DNA of 64,000 bases from Chloroflexota bacterium (GTDB lineage: Bacteria > Chloroflexota > Anaerolineae > Aggregatilineales > Phototrophicaceae): assembly GCA_013388745.1 (NCBI GenBank), contig JACAER010000034.1, positions 62,001 to 126,000 on the forward strand, written 5' to 3'. The notes under the pieces were generated by a model, which made no database searches, was not told the DNA's origin, and saw only the letters and a list, made by a program, of their open reading frames with translations. A program made the translations under genes and the position numbers. Numbering within the stretch: the stretch's first letter is position 1; each line of letters starts with the position of its first letter. This document shows, piece after piece, positions 53,566 through 63,121 of this stretch.

Positions 53566-53963
53566 GAGGGTTTCTCGTCAGTGTTTTGAACAAATGTGCG
53601 ATTATTATAACAAAAAAGCCCGCCGCTCGCATCACTGAGCCGCTATCCGCACAGAGCAATCGCATCAAAATTGCGCGATAGATTCTGCACCTTCTTGACC
53701 CCACCCCAACCCCGTCCCCGGTGTAAGCTTCGCTTACCTTAGCGGAGAGGGGCTAAATGCGTGTAGATTCCCGCCTTTGCTCCCCCTTTTTTGGCTTGCA
53801 GGGAAAGGGGGACGGAGGGATAGGGGTCGCTTGTTGCGCATAATAACGTTTTGGCGATAGCCCTGGCTATCCGCATGTTTTGGTAGGGACAAGGCTGGAC
53901 TCGTCCGCACTGAGGTTAAGACCGAAATTCAACAAACTCGTTGGCTGTCATAGGGTCGCAATC
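53566..53963. other. Intergenic region with hairpins
   Basis: No gene is seen. Inverted repeats include GTAAGC/GCTTAC (53723-53737) and TCCCCCTTT/AAAGGGGGA (53781-53812), within a C-rich stretch resembling dispersed intergenic repeats of GC-rich genomes. Confidence 0.5.
53868..53895 (-). repeat. Dispersed intergenic repeat, copy 2
   Basis: Reverse complement of 53868-53895 matches 35791-35818 at 27 of 28 positions (GCCTTGTCCC, then CCAAAACATGCGGATA with A for C at one site). Both copies are intergenic. Confidence 0.75.
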
Positions 53964-53992
53964 TTGACTTTAGAACATAATTTCTATATACT
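53964..53992 (+). promoter_or_regulatory. Sigma70-type promoter of the radical SAM gene
   Basis: TTGACT (53964-53969) and TATACT (53987-53992) with a 17-bp spacer. Transcription would start near 53999, giving a 77-nt leader. Confidence 0.8.
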
Positions 53993-54013
53993 GAAGAGAG
54001 GTAGGCTGTCCGC

Positions 54014-54054
54014 ACAAGGCGCTGAGGGCGCAAGGTCCTGCGCCCCGGCCTTGT
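54014..54054 (+). ncRNA. Structured 5' leader of the radical SAM gene
   Basis: Nested stems: outer ACAAGGC (54014-54020) with GCCTTGT (54048-54054), inner GGGCGCA (54026-54032) with TGCGCCC (54039-54045). It ends 21 nt before the start codon. It does not match a riboswitch class I know. Confidence 0.5.
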
Positions 54055-54075
54055 AGTCTGGCACAAACGAGGCAT

Positions 54076-55224
54076 ATGCTGATCCAGAGCACACCGGATA
54101 CGATTACACAGATCAGGCAGATGGGCGCTGTGACGCTGTACGAACCGGCGGGCGATCAGCCGCAGCGCGAACGTTATCAGGCGCACAGCCTGGCAGACTG
54201 CATCACCAACGTCAGCACGCCCAAAGGCAGCAAGCCGCTGCTGAAAACGATGATCACGACGGCCTGTGAGCGCAACTGCTACTACTGCCCGTTCCGCGCG
54301 GGGCACGCCAAAACCAAGCGTGTCACGATCAGCCCGGAAAAACTGGCACAGGCTTTTGACGAGTTGCAGCGGGCGCGGCAGGTGGACGGTATGTTTTTGT
54401 CGTCGGGCATCATCAAAGGCAGCGTGACGACGCAGGACAAATTGATCGACACGGTGGAAATTGTGCGCAAGCGCTACGGCTACCGCGGCTATATTCACCT
54501 GAAAATCATGCCCGGCGCCGAATATGACCAGCTTTACCGCGCGATGCAGTTGGCCGACCGCGTATCGGTGAATCTGGAAGCGCCGACGCAGGAGCGGCTG
54601 AACGCGCTGGCGCCCAAAAAGGATTTCGCCAACGAACTGCTGCGAATGCTGCAACTGGCGCAGCAGATCAAACAGCAGCACCCACAGGAAAAGCTGGCGA
54701 ACACTGTAACGCAGTTTGTGGTGGGCGCGGTGGGCGATACCGATCTGGAACTGCTGGCGCTGAGCGAACGGCTCTATCGTCAGACCGGCGTAGTGCGCGC
54801 GTATTATTCGGCGTTTAGCCCGGTCAAACATACGCCGCTGGAAAATGTCGCCGCCACGCATCCCCTGCGCGAATTCCGGCTGTATCAGGCCAGCTTTTTG
54901 CTGCGCGATTATCGCTGGGAACTGGAAGACCTGCCGTTTGTGCAGAACGGCAATCTGCGCACGGACATTGACCCCAAAAAGGCCTATGCCGAACTGCATT
55001 TGCGGCAGAATCCGGTGGAGATCATGAGCGCCAGCCGCGAGCAGCTTATGCGCGTGCCCAACATCGGCCCGCGCAGCGCCGACGCCATCATCCGCGCGCG
55101 GCGCACGGGGCGCATCAGCGATCTGGCGCATCTGCGGCAGTTGGGCATGCGCGCGCCGGAACAGGCCGCGCCCTATGTGCTGCTGGATGGCCGGCAGCCA
55201 CCGCGTCAACTGCCGTTGTTCTGA
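54076..55224 (+). CDS. Putative DNA modification/repair radical SAM protein with C-terminal helix-hairpin-helix
   Basis: 382 residues. CERNCYYCPFRAGH holds the CxxxCxxC [4Fe-4S]/AdoMet motif (about 65-72). The following barrel has GMFLSSGIIKGSVTTQDK and VSVNLEAPTQERL. A C-terminal HhH (QLMRVPNIGPRSADAIIRARR) suggests DNA contact. This combination matches the family named putative DNA modification/repair radical SAM, often encoded next to a uracil-DNA-glycosylase-like partner. No such partner is adjacent here. Preceded by a strong promoter and a structured leader. Confidence 0.85.
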   Translation: MLIQSTPDTITQIRQMGAVTLYEPAGDQPQRERYQAHSLADCITNVSTPKGSKPLLKTMITTACERNCYYCPFRAGHAKTKRVTISPEKLAQAFDELQRARQVDGMFLSSGIIKGSVTTQDKLIDTVEIVRKRYGYRGYIHLKIMPGAEYDQLYRAMQLADRVSVNLEAPTQERLNALAPKKDFANELLRMLQLAQQIKQQHPQEKLANTVTQFVVGAVGDTDLELLALSERLYRQTGVVRAYYSAFSPVKHTPLENVAATHPLREFRLYQASFLLRDYRWELEDLPFVQNGNLRTDIDPKKAYAELHLRQNPVEIMSASREQLMRVPNIGPRSADAIIRARRTGRISDLAHLRQLGMRAPEQAAPYVLLDGRQPPRQLPLF

Positions 55225-55461
55225 AGTGAGTGTTTTGCAGCCCCCTGCGGCAGCGATGGATTCTGCATGGGGACTTCCTCTTTAGCGCCATCCTTGATTG
55301 CGCTTCGCCTCTGCGCGCCTGTCCATCTGGCCTAGCCACATGGACTAGTCATTATAAAAGCGTTTTCTAACCTAATGACAGATGACTCGGCACGCACTTT
55401 GCGCGTAGAGTCTAAACAGCGGATTGCCATCTTTTGTCATTCATTCTATTGATTATTAGAG

Positions 55462-57345
55462 ATGTCAATTCTCAGCTATTATATGATATGGCAGTTCAAC
55501 CCTTATGCGATCCCGGTATTCCTCAGCCTGCCGCTGCTGGCGTATTTCATGCATGCCGTATGGCCGCGCCGCCATGAGGTCTTGGCGCGGCTGTTTTTGT
55601 GGCTCGCGGGCATGACCTTGCTGACGATGCTGGCCTACGGCATGGAATTATCCAGCGCCGATCTGCCGACGATAGTGTGGTGGGCGCGCGTCAAAAATAT
55701 CGGCGCGCTGCCGCTGACGACGCTGTTTCTGCTGTTCATGCTGGCCTACAGTGAGTGGCAACACTATGTGACGCGGCGGCTGGTGCTGCTGCTGAGCATC
55801 GCGCCGCTGCTGTACCTGATCGTCATCTGGACAAACGATTTACACCACTGGCACTGGGCACAGGTGGACACACGGCTCGTCGGGACGCTGGTGTTTTTGG
55901 ATATCACCTATGCTAACACCCCGATTTTTTGGGCGGGCGCAGTCTACTTTTTCGTGACGCTGCTGCTGGCGTCGGCTTTGATTGTGCGCCGGCTGCGGCT
56001 TTCGGCGAGAATGTATCGCCGGCAGGCGCTGCTGCTGCTGCTGGTCATGGGCGTGATCTGGCTGGGCAGCCTGCTCGACTTTAACCCCTGGAATCTGTTC
56101 CCCTATCTGCGCTTCACGTTGTTCGGCATTATGCTGAGCTGTCTAATACTTGGCTGGAGTCTGCTGCTGTATCACATGCTGGATCTGACCCCGATCGCCA
56201 AGGATATGCTCATCAAAAGCATGAGTGATGCGCTGTTTGTGCTCGATCATCAGCAGCGTATTGTGGATATGAATCCGGCGGCGGAGAAATTGACCAGCAA
56301 AAACGCCGCGCAGATGATTGGCAGGGCAGCGAGCGACGTGTTTCATGGGCAGCATCATCTGCTGGAACGCTATTTGAATGTCTACGAGGCCAGCGAAGAA
56401 CTGAGCCTGGTGCACAACAATGAGCTGTGTTATTTCGACATGCGTATCTCGCCGCTGCGCAGCCGCAGCGGGGAACTGCATGGGCGCGTGATCGTGCTGC
56501 GCAACATCACCATGCGCAAACAGGCCGAACAGCAGGCGCTCGAAATGGCGATCGAACGCGAGGAAATACGCCTGTTAAAAAGCTTCATCGGCAACGCGAC
56601 TCACGATTTTATGACGCCTATCACGGTGCTGAAGACATCGGCGCATCTGCTAAAAATGTATACGGTGAAACTGGTCAGGCAGATCGACGACCTACAGGTG
56701 GCGCTGCCGGAACAGCTCAAACCGCTGACTCAGGTCGTGCAGCAAACGGGCGAATCGGTGCAGCAAAAAGGCGAACAGATCGAAATGAGCGCCGAACGGC
56801 TGCATCAACTGCTGGCAACACTCATCGAAATGCTGCGGCTGGATCAACAGGTGAGCTTCAAGTTTGAGCCGCTGGACGCTAATGCGCTGATCGAAGATGC
56901 GCTCAGGTTGCAGCAGGTGCTGGCGGAAGCCAAAGGGCTAACGCTGCGCTTTGAGCCGGATAAAGCGCTCCCACCCTTGCTGCTGGATCGTGACACTTTC
57001 ATGCGCGTCGTGCAGATTTTGCTGGATAACGCACTGACGTACACGGAAAAAGGCAGCATCAGCGTGCGCACGCAGCGCGAAACCCATACTCTGCTGCTGG
57101 AAGTGCGCGACACCGGAATCGGCATTCCCGCCGACGAACTGCCGCACATCTTCGAGCGATTTTACCGCGTGGATAAAACGCGCTCGATGCGCTCTGGCGG
57201 CATGGGGCTGGGACTGGCGATCGCCAAAAAAATCGTGATGGCCCATCAGGGTGAAATTACGGCAGAAAGCACCCCCGGCGTGGGCAGCGTGTTTCGCGTG
57301 CGGCTGCCGCTGCCGCTGGTCACGCCGCCCAATGGTCAGCAATAA
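55462..57345 (+). CDS. Sensor histidine kinase with 7TM N-terminal domain
   Basis: 627 residues. Seven hydrophobic segments (about 10-240) form a 7TM HisK-type sensor. A PAS domain (about 250-365, LFVLDHQQRIVDMNPAAEKL) is followed by HisKA with H381 in GNATHDFMTPITVL. The DHp helix pair carries an extra Gln-rich insert of about 45 residues (VALPEQLKPLTQVVQQTGES). HATPase motifs: LDNALTYTEKGS, DTGIGIPADELPHIF, GGMGLGLAIAKKI. No cognate response regulator is adjacent. AT-rich DNA (55225-55461) precedes it. Confidence 0.88.
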   Translation: MSILSYYMIWQFNPYAIPVFLSLPLLAYFMHAVWPRRHEVLARLFLWLAGMTLLTMLAYGMELSSADLPTIVWWARVKNIGALPLTTLFLLFMLAYSEWQHYVTRRLVLLLSIAPLLYLIVIWTNDLHHWHWAQVDTRLVGTLVFLDITYANTPIFWAGAVYFFVTLLLASALIVRRLRLSARMYRRQALLLLLVMGVIWLGSLLDFNPWNLFPYLRFTLFGIMLSCLILGWSLLLYHMLDLTPIAKDMLIKSMSDALFVLDHQQRIVDMNPAAEKLTSKNAAQMIGRAASDVFHGQHHLLERYLNVYEASEELSLVHNNELCYFDMRISPLRSRSGELHGRVIVLRNITMRKQAEQQALEMAIEREEIRLLKSFIGNATHDFMTPITVLKTSAHLLKMYTVKLVRQIDDLQVALPEQLKPLTQVVQQTGESVQQKGEQIEMSAERLHQLLATLIEMLRLDQQVSFKFEPLDANALIEDALRLQQVLAEAKGLTLRFEPDKALPPLLLDRDTFMRVVQILLDNALTYTEKGSISVRTQRETHTLLLEVRDTGIGIPADELPHIFERFYRVDKTRSMRSGGMGLGLAIAKKIVMAHQGEITAESTPGVGSVFRVRLPLPLVTPPNGQQ

Positions 57346-57415
57346 CCCTAGCCAAAGAGTGGGCTCTGGCGTTAGTCTAGAGCACATGAAGCGCACACAC
57401 ACAAGGGGGTGCTGT

Positions 57416-59026
57416 ATGCTGTCTGCGTGGCGCATTACGCCCCAGCAGGGCTTTGCCCGCCGCTGGCCGGGACTGCTGTTTATTGGCATTTCGCTGCTGG
57501 TCATCAGTCTGGATAACACCGTATTGAATGTGGCGCTGCCGGCGATCGCGCGGACGCTGAACGCCAGCCTGAGCGATCTGCAATGGATTGTAGATGCCTA
57601 CATTCTGGTGTTCGCGGCGCTGCTGCTGACGATGGGCGGACTGGGCGATCGCTACGGGCGCAAGAAAACGCTGCAAATCGGGCTGCTGCTGTTCGCGGCG
57701 GGGTCGCTGGCGGCGGCGCTTTCGACCAGCACGGCGCTGTTGATCGCCAGCCGCGCGTTTCTGGGGATTGGCGGCGCGCTCATCATGCCCTCGACCCTTT
57801 CGATCCTGACGGCGACCTTTGCCGACGAGGAACGTCCGCGTGCGGTAGCGATCTGGGCGGCGATTTTCGGGCTGGGCGTGGGCGTGGGGCCGCTGATCGG
57901 CGGTTGGCTGCTGCAATATTTCGAGTGGAGCGCGGTGTTTTATGTGAATTTGCCAGTGATCGCAGTGGCGCTGCTGGGCGGCGCGCTGACGCTGTACGAT
58001 TCGCGCGATGAACATCCTCCACAAGCCGATATTCCTGGCGTGCTGCTGTCGATCGCGGGGCTGTTCGCGCTGGTGTATGGCATTATCCGCGCGGGGCAGG
58101 AAAGCTGGACAGAAACCAATGTGCTGGTGGCGTTCGCGCTGGCGGCGGTGCTGCTGGCGCTCTTCGCGTGGTGGGAAAACCGCAACCCGGATGCCATGCT
58201 GCCGCTGTATCTGTTCAAAAACCCGTCGTTTACGGGCGCGAGCGTAACGCTGACATTTGTGATGTTCAGCTTGTTCGGGTCGCTGTTTTTTGTCAGCCAA
58301 TATTTGCAGACAGTGCAGGGCTATACGGCGCTGGAAGCCGGCATACGCATTCTGCCGATTGCTGTCACCCTGGCGATTTTTTCGGCGCTTTCGGCGCGGG
58401 TGGCGCAGCGTTTTGGCACTAAACGGACAGTGGCGGCCGGTATTATGATCGCGGCGCTGGGGCTGCTGTTGATGTCGCAGATTTTTCGTGTGGATACGCC
58501 GTACTGGATGATCGCCGTGACACAGGCGGTGCTGGCGACGGGCATGGGGTTGGCCGTCAGCCCGGTGACTAATTCGGTGATGGGAGCAGTGCCGTTGCAG
58601 CGCGCGGGCATCGGCTCGGCGATGAACGATACGACACGCCAGTTAGGCGGGGCGCTGGGGGTGGCGGTGTTGGGCACGATCATGAACACGCTGTATCAGA
58701 GCGGCGTGCAATCGCTGGAAGGCGCCATACCGGTGCCGGCGGCGCTGGCCGAACGCGCGCGCCAGGCCTTCGAGGCCATTCAAAGCAGCGTACAGGCGGC
58801 GCATATCGTCGCCGAGCAGATTCGCGCGCTGCCGGTCGCCCCAGAAGGCGCGGCAGACACCATCATCAACACGGCGAACGCGGCGTTTGTGGCTGGCATG
58901 GATCGGGCGCTGCTGGTGGGCGCGATCACGATGCTGGCGGGGGCGCTGTTCGCGCTGGTAGTGCTGCCGGCGCAGGTGCAGCGTTCGCCGGAATTTGCAG
59001 AGCGCGCCCAAGCCGCCAGCGATTGA
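57416..59026 (+). CDS. DHA2-family MFS efflux transporter (EmrB/QacA type)
   Basis: 536 residues from ATG 57416 (AAGGGGG site); a longer frame reaches into the kinase gene. Fourteen predicted helices. SLDNTVLNVALPAIARTL, motif A GGLGDRYGRKKTL and motif C FGLGVGVGPLIGGWLLQ identify proton-driven drug:H+ antiporters. The large loop before the last helix (about 435-490) is Ala-rich and charged. It follows the kinase by 70 nt and could be in the same transcript. Confidence 0.9.
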   Translation: MLSAWRITPQQGFARRWPGLLFIGISLLVISLDNTVLNVALPAIARTLNASLSDLQWIVDAYILVFAALLLTMGGLGDRYGRKKTLQIGLLLFAAGSLAAALSTSTALLIASRAFLGIGGALIMPSTLSILTATFADEERPRAVAIWAAIFGLGVGVGPLIGGWLLQYFEWSAVFYVNLPVIAVALLGGALTLYDSRDEHPPQADIPGVLLSIAGLFALVYGIIRAGQESWTETNVLVAFALAAVLLALFAWWENRNPDAMLPLYLFKNPSFTGASVTLTFVMFSLFGSLFFVSQYLQTVQGYTALEAGIRILPIAVTLAIFSALSARVAQRFGTKRTVAAGIMIAALGLLLMSQIFRVDTPYWMIAVTQAVLATGMGLAVSPVTNSVMGAVPLQRAGIGSAMNDTTRQLGGALGVAVLGTIMNTLYQSGVQSLEGAIPVPAALAERARQAFEAIQSSVQAAHIVAEQIRALPVAPEGAADTIINTANAAFVAGMDRALLVGAITMLAGALFALVVLPAQVQRSPEFAERAQAASD

Positions 59027-59033
59027 TCGCGAG

Positions 59034-60317
59034 TTAGTCCTCGAAACGGCGCGAACGGCGGTTAGTGGCGGCCAGTCCCAGTGGGCGGCGCGTGGTCAAA
59101 AAGTCGCGTTCGGCGTTCATCTGGCGCAGCAGGCCTTCGACAGATTCTTCGAGCATATCGAGCGCGACTTCAGTGCGGCGCGAATGGGCGGCCAACATGC
59201 GGGCGTGCAGCGCGACTTCGCGCACGAACGCGCCGGGCTGGTCGATGAGCCGGTTGACGACGGCGACGTGCTCTGGCCGCCACTGGTCAGCCATATAGTG
59301 GCGCAGCATTTTTTCGGCCTGTATGCGGTCTTGAATCGTCGGGATGATGAAAATGCGATCAAGGCGTCCGGGACGCTTAACGATGCGTTCGTCGATGGCT
59401 TCGGGGTAATTGGTGGTCGCCAGCAGCAGCGAACCTTCGGGATTGTTGGGCGATTCAACGCCGTCGAGTACATTGAGCACGCGCGCTTTGTCGTCGCCCT
59501 GTAAGTAGGCGTCCAGTTCTTCGACAATCAGCAGCACCGGATAGCGCGCCGCTGTGACAGCCTGGAAGGCGCGCTGAATTTTCTCGAAGGAGGCGCCGTC
59601 GCGGTCTGCGCCGGAGACATAGACGACAATGCGGCCTTTGGCGATAGCGCGTTTTGCCATGGCGGCGCAGAGCATGGTTTTGCCGGTGCCGGGCACGCCC
59701 GCCAGCAGCAGCTTGCGGAAGGGCGCGAGTTTAAGCTGGCGGTAGATTTGCACGCCTTCGTGAAAAAAAGCTTCCACGTCGTCTAAAAGATCATTTTTAA
59801 GCTCTTCCGGCAGAATCACGTCGTCCCATTCGACATTGGGGTCGAAAAAGGCGTCTGTGCCGCCAATGATATAGACATCGCGGCGGCGGCGGATGCGCGG
59901 ACGCACGGCGCGCGCGCAGATGAACTCGAACGCCGCCCAGGTATCGAGCTTGTCGGCGGGCACGAGCGCGATGGCGGTCAAATCCTGCACATCGTCGTCA
60001 AAATACGAGCTGGCGTAAATCACCTCAAACGGTTCGCCGTCCATGACGAACTTAAAGGCATAGGCGCCAGAAGTGGCGGTAAGCACCATTTTTTTGCCGC
60101 GCGAGCCGTAATCACTGATCGGCACAATCGCCGGGCATTCAAGCGGCTCCAGCCCTTTGTAATGCGCGCGCCCGCGCAGCTTGCGTCCGGCGCGAATCTG
60201 CTGCTGCGCAATCATGTTGCTGCACTCAGCCGATGCCCAAATGGTGATATAGGGCTGATCGGGCCAACGCTGCTGCCAGATTTCGCGCGCCCACTGCACA
60301 AGGCGTTCATACTGCAT
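59034..60317 (-). CDS. AAA+ ATPase with unrecognised N-terminal domain
   Basis: 427 residues. N-terminal 180 residues are not recognised (YITIWASAECSNMIAQQQI, basic patch RAVRPRIRRRRDVYI). The AAA+ module has Walker A AGVPGTGKTML, Walker B LLIVEELDAYL, sensor 1 LLATTNYPEAIDERI and arginine finger RPGRLDR, close to FtsH/CDC48-like proteins. It lacks a protease domain. Possibly a chaperone-like remodeller. Convergent with the MFS gene. Confidence 0.82.
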   Translation of the reverse strand: MQYERLVQWAREIWQQRWPDQPYITIWASAECSNMIAQQQIRAGRKLRGRAHYKGLEPLECPAIVPISDYGSRGKKMVLTATSGAYAFKFVMDGEPFEVIYASSYFDDDVQDLTAIALVPADKLDTWAAFEFICARAVRPRIRRRRDVYIIGGTDAFFDPNVEWDDVILPEELKNDLLDDVEAFFHEGVQIYRQLKLAPFRKLLLAGVPGTGKTMLCAAMAKRAIAKGRIVVYVSGADRDGASFEKIQRAFQAVTAARYPVLLIVEELDAYLQGDDKARVLNVLDGVESPNNPEGSLLLATTNYPEAIDERIVKRPGRLDRIFIIPTIQDRIQAEKMLRHYMADQWRPEHVAVVNRLIDQPGAFVREVALHARMLAAHSRRTEVALDMLEESVEGLLRQMNAERDFLTTRRPLGLAATNRRSRRFED

Positions 60318-60463
60318 TTTGGTGTCCTTACGTTAAACAGCGCGATGGTGTGTTTAGAGGTTGTCACTGCGCATTGTACTCGAAAACGGGCAAAAGGTGT
60401 ATAGAAAGGACGCGCAAAGGCTAGAAAAAGGGGGCAAAAGGCAAAAGTGCGATTCTGTGGAGA

Positions 60464-61118
60464 TTAATTATCGAGCGGCAACGGGTTAGGCGGCTGCCAT
60501 TCGCTGTACACCAGTCTGCGGCCTTTGGCGCTGTTGCAGGCGGCGCAGGCCAGGACGATGTTGGCGGGGGTGTGCGTGCCGCCGCGCGCCAGCGGCAAAA
60601 TATGATCGATCGTCAGCGGCGCGGCTTTGCCACACCAGCGGCAGAGTCCGCCCTGGCGCGCGTACTGGCGCTGCCAATCGCTGGGCATGAAGCCGCCGGA
60701 CGCGCCCACAAGGCGCGCGCGGCGCTGGCTGCTGTACGCGCGCACTTTGAGCGGATTCATGCGCTTCCAACGCTGGCGCGTCTGCCGATCGTGGTCGGCG
60801 TGTTCTGCGCGCCAGGCATTTCAAGCCGCTGGTGCGGTTGTTAGGGTTTGCATAAAAATATTCGGTAGTCGCGGGCAGCCACTGTTTGCAGGCGTTGCAG
60901 AAGCGCTGGCCATCAACCACGCCCGATTTGGGCAAGGCGCGCGCTTGATCGACCTGGCCGCGCTGGCGCTGCTGTTCGAGCGCGATGGTGCAGCGTTTGC
61001 AGTAGGCGTGCAGGCCGTTTTTGCCTTTCTTGTCTTTGTAGAAGAATTCAGTGGTCGCGGGGAAGGATTGTCCGCAGCGGCGGCATACTTTATCGTCGGG
61101 CGACGTATCTGAAAACAT
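60464..61118 (-). pseudogene. HNH endonuclease gene with frameshift
   Basis: Reading the minus strand, the first part (from ATG 61118) encodes two zinc-binding repeats, CRRCGQSFPATTEFFYKD...CKRC and CNACKQWLPATTEYFYAN. Near 60820 the frame is lost: the next homologous segment (AWRAEHADHDRQ, then CRWCGKAAPLTIDHILPLARGG, the HNH core, with CAACNSAKGRR) continues one base over. Joining the two frames gives a complete protein of about 217 residues. The break is either a true mutation or a sequencing error. Confidence 0.7.
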
Positions 61119-61196
61119 GGCGTGCTCTGAAGGTGCCAAAACCAATAGTTTTATCGTAGTGCCTTTCCCGCTGCCTGTAAACACCCCAGAGATAAC

Positions 61197-61226
61197 AAAA
61201 AAAATCCGATCGTTAATGACCGGATT
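61197..61226 (-). terminator. Terminator of tRNA-Phe
   Basis: On the minus strand AATCCGGT pairs with ATCGGATT (one G-U) and is followed by eight T, beginning 8 nt after the tRNA 3' end. Confidence 0.82.
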
Positions 61227-61233
61227 GTATCTG

Positions 61234-61307
61234 TGCCGAGGGTCGGATTCGAACCGACGACCTACTCATTTTCAGTGAGACGCCACTACCAGCTGTGCTA
61301 CCTCGGC
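61234..61307 (-). tRNA. tRNA-Phe (anticodon GAA)
   Basis: Minus strand, 74 nt: acceptor GCCGAGG pairs with CCTCGGC, discriminator A at 61234. D arm GCACAGCTGGTAGTGGC, anticodon loop CTGAAAA with GAA, T arm GTCGGTTCGAATCCGAC. CCA is not encoded. One apparent T-T mismatch at the top of the anticodon stem. Promoter and terminator both visible. Confidence 0.95.
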
Positions 61308-61356
61308 TTACATATTTATTATTGAGAGTGGTTTTTCTGCACGCTTAATACGACGT

Positions 61357-61385
61357 ATTGTAGCCTTTGACCATCTTTGTGTCAA
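61357..61385 (-). promoter_or_regulatory. Promoter of tRNA-Phe
   Basis: On the minus strand a perfect TTGACA (61380-61385) and TACAAT (61357-61362) with 17-bp spacing, start about 43 nt before the tRNA. Confidence 0.82.
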
Positions 61386-61401
61386 GGCGGGGTTCTGGCG
61401 G

Positions 61402-61407
61402 TATAAT
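61402..61407 (+). promoter_or_regulatory. TATAAT box before the aldehyde dehydrogenase gene
   Basis: TATAAT ends 8 nt before ATG 61416. Back to back with the tRNA-Phe promoter. No -35 stands out. Confidence 0.5.
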
Positions 61408-61415
61408 AGTGAAAA

Positions 61416-62981
61416 ATGACGCAGATAGGCAAAATGTTTATGGCAACCAAACAAAAAGGCAGCAGCAACGGCGTTAAACAGGTCGAAGCGCCTGCAAACG
61501 GCGCGCCACAACTGGAAATCCGCAACCCGGTCACCCAGGAATTGATCGGCTATGTGCCGATCCACAACGCGGAGGAAGTGCGCGCCGCGGCCGAACGCGC
61601 GCGCGCCGCGCAGCCAGCGTGGGAAGCGCGCAGCGCCAAAGAACGCGCTTATATGCTGCGCTGCTGGGGCGACTTGCTGTGGCAAAAGCGCGCGGAACTG
61701 ATGCGCATTATCCGCAGCGAAACCGGCAAAAATGAAACGGGCGCCTTCCTCGAAGTGTACGGCGTGCATACGGCGGCGCTGTGGCTGTATCACAACGCGC
61801 CGCGCATCCTGCGTCCGCAGAACCGGATGCCGCTGATTCCGGTGATTCAGCGCGCGAAAGTGTATTTTAAGCCGCACGGCGTTGTCGGCTGCATCACCCC
61901 GTGGAACTATCCACTGTATAACGGCTTCATTGATCTGATTCCGGCGCTGGTGGCGGGCAACAGCATTGTTGTCAAACCCAGCGAGCTTTCGCCGTTTACC
62001 ACACAGTTCTGCGTCGATCTGATGGTGCAGGCCGGGATTCCCAAAGAAGTTGTGCAGATGGTGACGGGCGACGGCAGCACAGGCGCGGCAGTCATCGATA
62101 ATGTCGATTATGTGTCGTTCACAGGCAGCACGGCCACCGGGCGCAAAGTGGCCGAACGCGCCGCCAAACGTTTAATCCAGTACACGCTGGAATTGGGCGG
62201 CAAAGACCCGATGATTGTGCTGGAAGATGCCAACCTGGAACTCGCGGCCAGCGGCACGATTCGCAGCGCGCTGGAAAACTCCGGGCAAGCGTGCGTGAGC
62301 ACGGAGCGCGTGTATGTAACGGCGCCGATCTATGACAAATACATCGAACGCCTGATGTTCTACGCCCGCCAGATCAAAATCGGCGCGGGCGATGGCTTCG
62401 ATGTGGATATGGGCAGCATGACGCACGAACGCGAAGTCAAGCGTGTCGAAGCGCATATCAAAGACGCGGTGGAAAAAGGCGCAGAACTGGTGTACGGCGG
62501 CCAGCGCCGGCCTGATCTGGGGCCGCTGTTTATCGAACCGACAATTTTGACGGGCGTCACCCACGATATGGACGTGATGCGCGAGGAGACGTTCGGGCCG
62601 GTGATCGCTATCATGAAAGTGAAAGACGCCGACGAAGCGGTACGCATGGCCAACGACAGCGAATACGGGCTTTCGGGCGCAATCTTCACGCGCAATCTGG
62701 CGCGCGGCGAACAGTTGGCGCGTATGCTGCGCAACGGCGACATCGGCATCAACCGCACGTATGCGGTGGCCGGTTCGCATGCGCTGCCCTGGGGCGGGCG
62801 CAAAGAAAGCGGTTTGGGGCGGCGCGGCGGCCCAGAGGGTCTGCTGCGTTATGTGCAGCCGCAGTCGATCTTGATCGACACCACCATCGGTGCGATTCCG
62901 GGGTTGACGCTGCTGGACACGCTGACGTTTAACACGCTGCTGGTGCTGCGCGTGCTGCGGCGCTATATCCCCTTCCTGTAG
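61416..62981 (+). CDS. NAD(P)-dependent aldehyde dehydrogenase
   Basis: 521 residues. SFTGSTATGRKVAE (cofactor loop), LELGGKDPMIVLEDAN (general base Glu) and NSGQACVSTERVYV (nucleophile Cys) are complete, with ITPWNYPLYNG upstream. The C-terminus extends into a hydrophobic helix (LLDTLTFNTLLVLRVLRRYIPFL region), as in fatty-aldehyde dehydrogenases that dock to the membrane. An alternative ATG at 61440 removes eight residues. Stands alone. With the GMC alcohol oxidase in this window it could act on long-chain aldehydes, but they are far apart. Confidence 0.88.
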   Translation: MTQIGKMFMATKQKGSSNGVKQVEAPANGAPQLEIRNPVTQELIGYVPIHNAEEVRAAAERARAAQPAWEARSAKERAYMLRCWGDLLWQKRAELMRIIRSETGKNETGAFLEVYGVHTAALWLYHNAPRILRPQNRMPLIPVIQRAKVYFKPHGVVGCITPWNYPLYNGFIDLIPALVAGNSIVVKPSELSPFTTQFCVDLMVQAGIPKEVVQMVTGDGSTGAAVIDNVDYVSFTGSTATGRKVAERAAKRLIQYTLELGGKDPMIVLEDANLELAASGTIRSALENSGQACVSTERVYVTAPIYDKYIERLMFYARQIKIGAGDGFDVDMGSMTHEREVKRVEAHIKDAVEKGAELVYGGQRRPDLGPLFIEPTILTGVTHDMDVMREETFGPVIAIMKVKDADEAVRMANDSEYGLSGAIFTRNLARGEQLARMLRNGDIGINRTYAVAGSHALPWGGRKESGLGRRGGPEGLLRYVQPQSILIDTTIGAIPGLTLLDTLTFNTLLVLRVLRRYIPFL

Positions 62982-63121
62982 AAACAAGCATCGGTCTTGC
63001 GGGGCGGTTGATTTGGCCGCCCCACAGTGTCACCTCGCGTTAGTTCTACAGTTCTAATGACACTCCCATCTGGGCGCGCTACAATACAAGTAAAGTAGGT
63101 TTCATAGGAAGCGCTAACCTC

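Noticed and set aside
53929..55209. 426-codon frame antisense to the radical SAM gene
   Set aside because: No motif and it would run through the promoter and leader of a clearly recognised gene.
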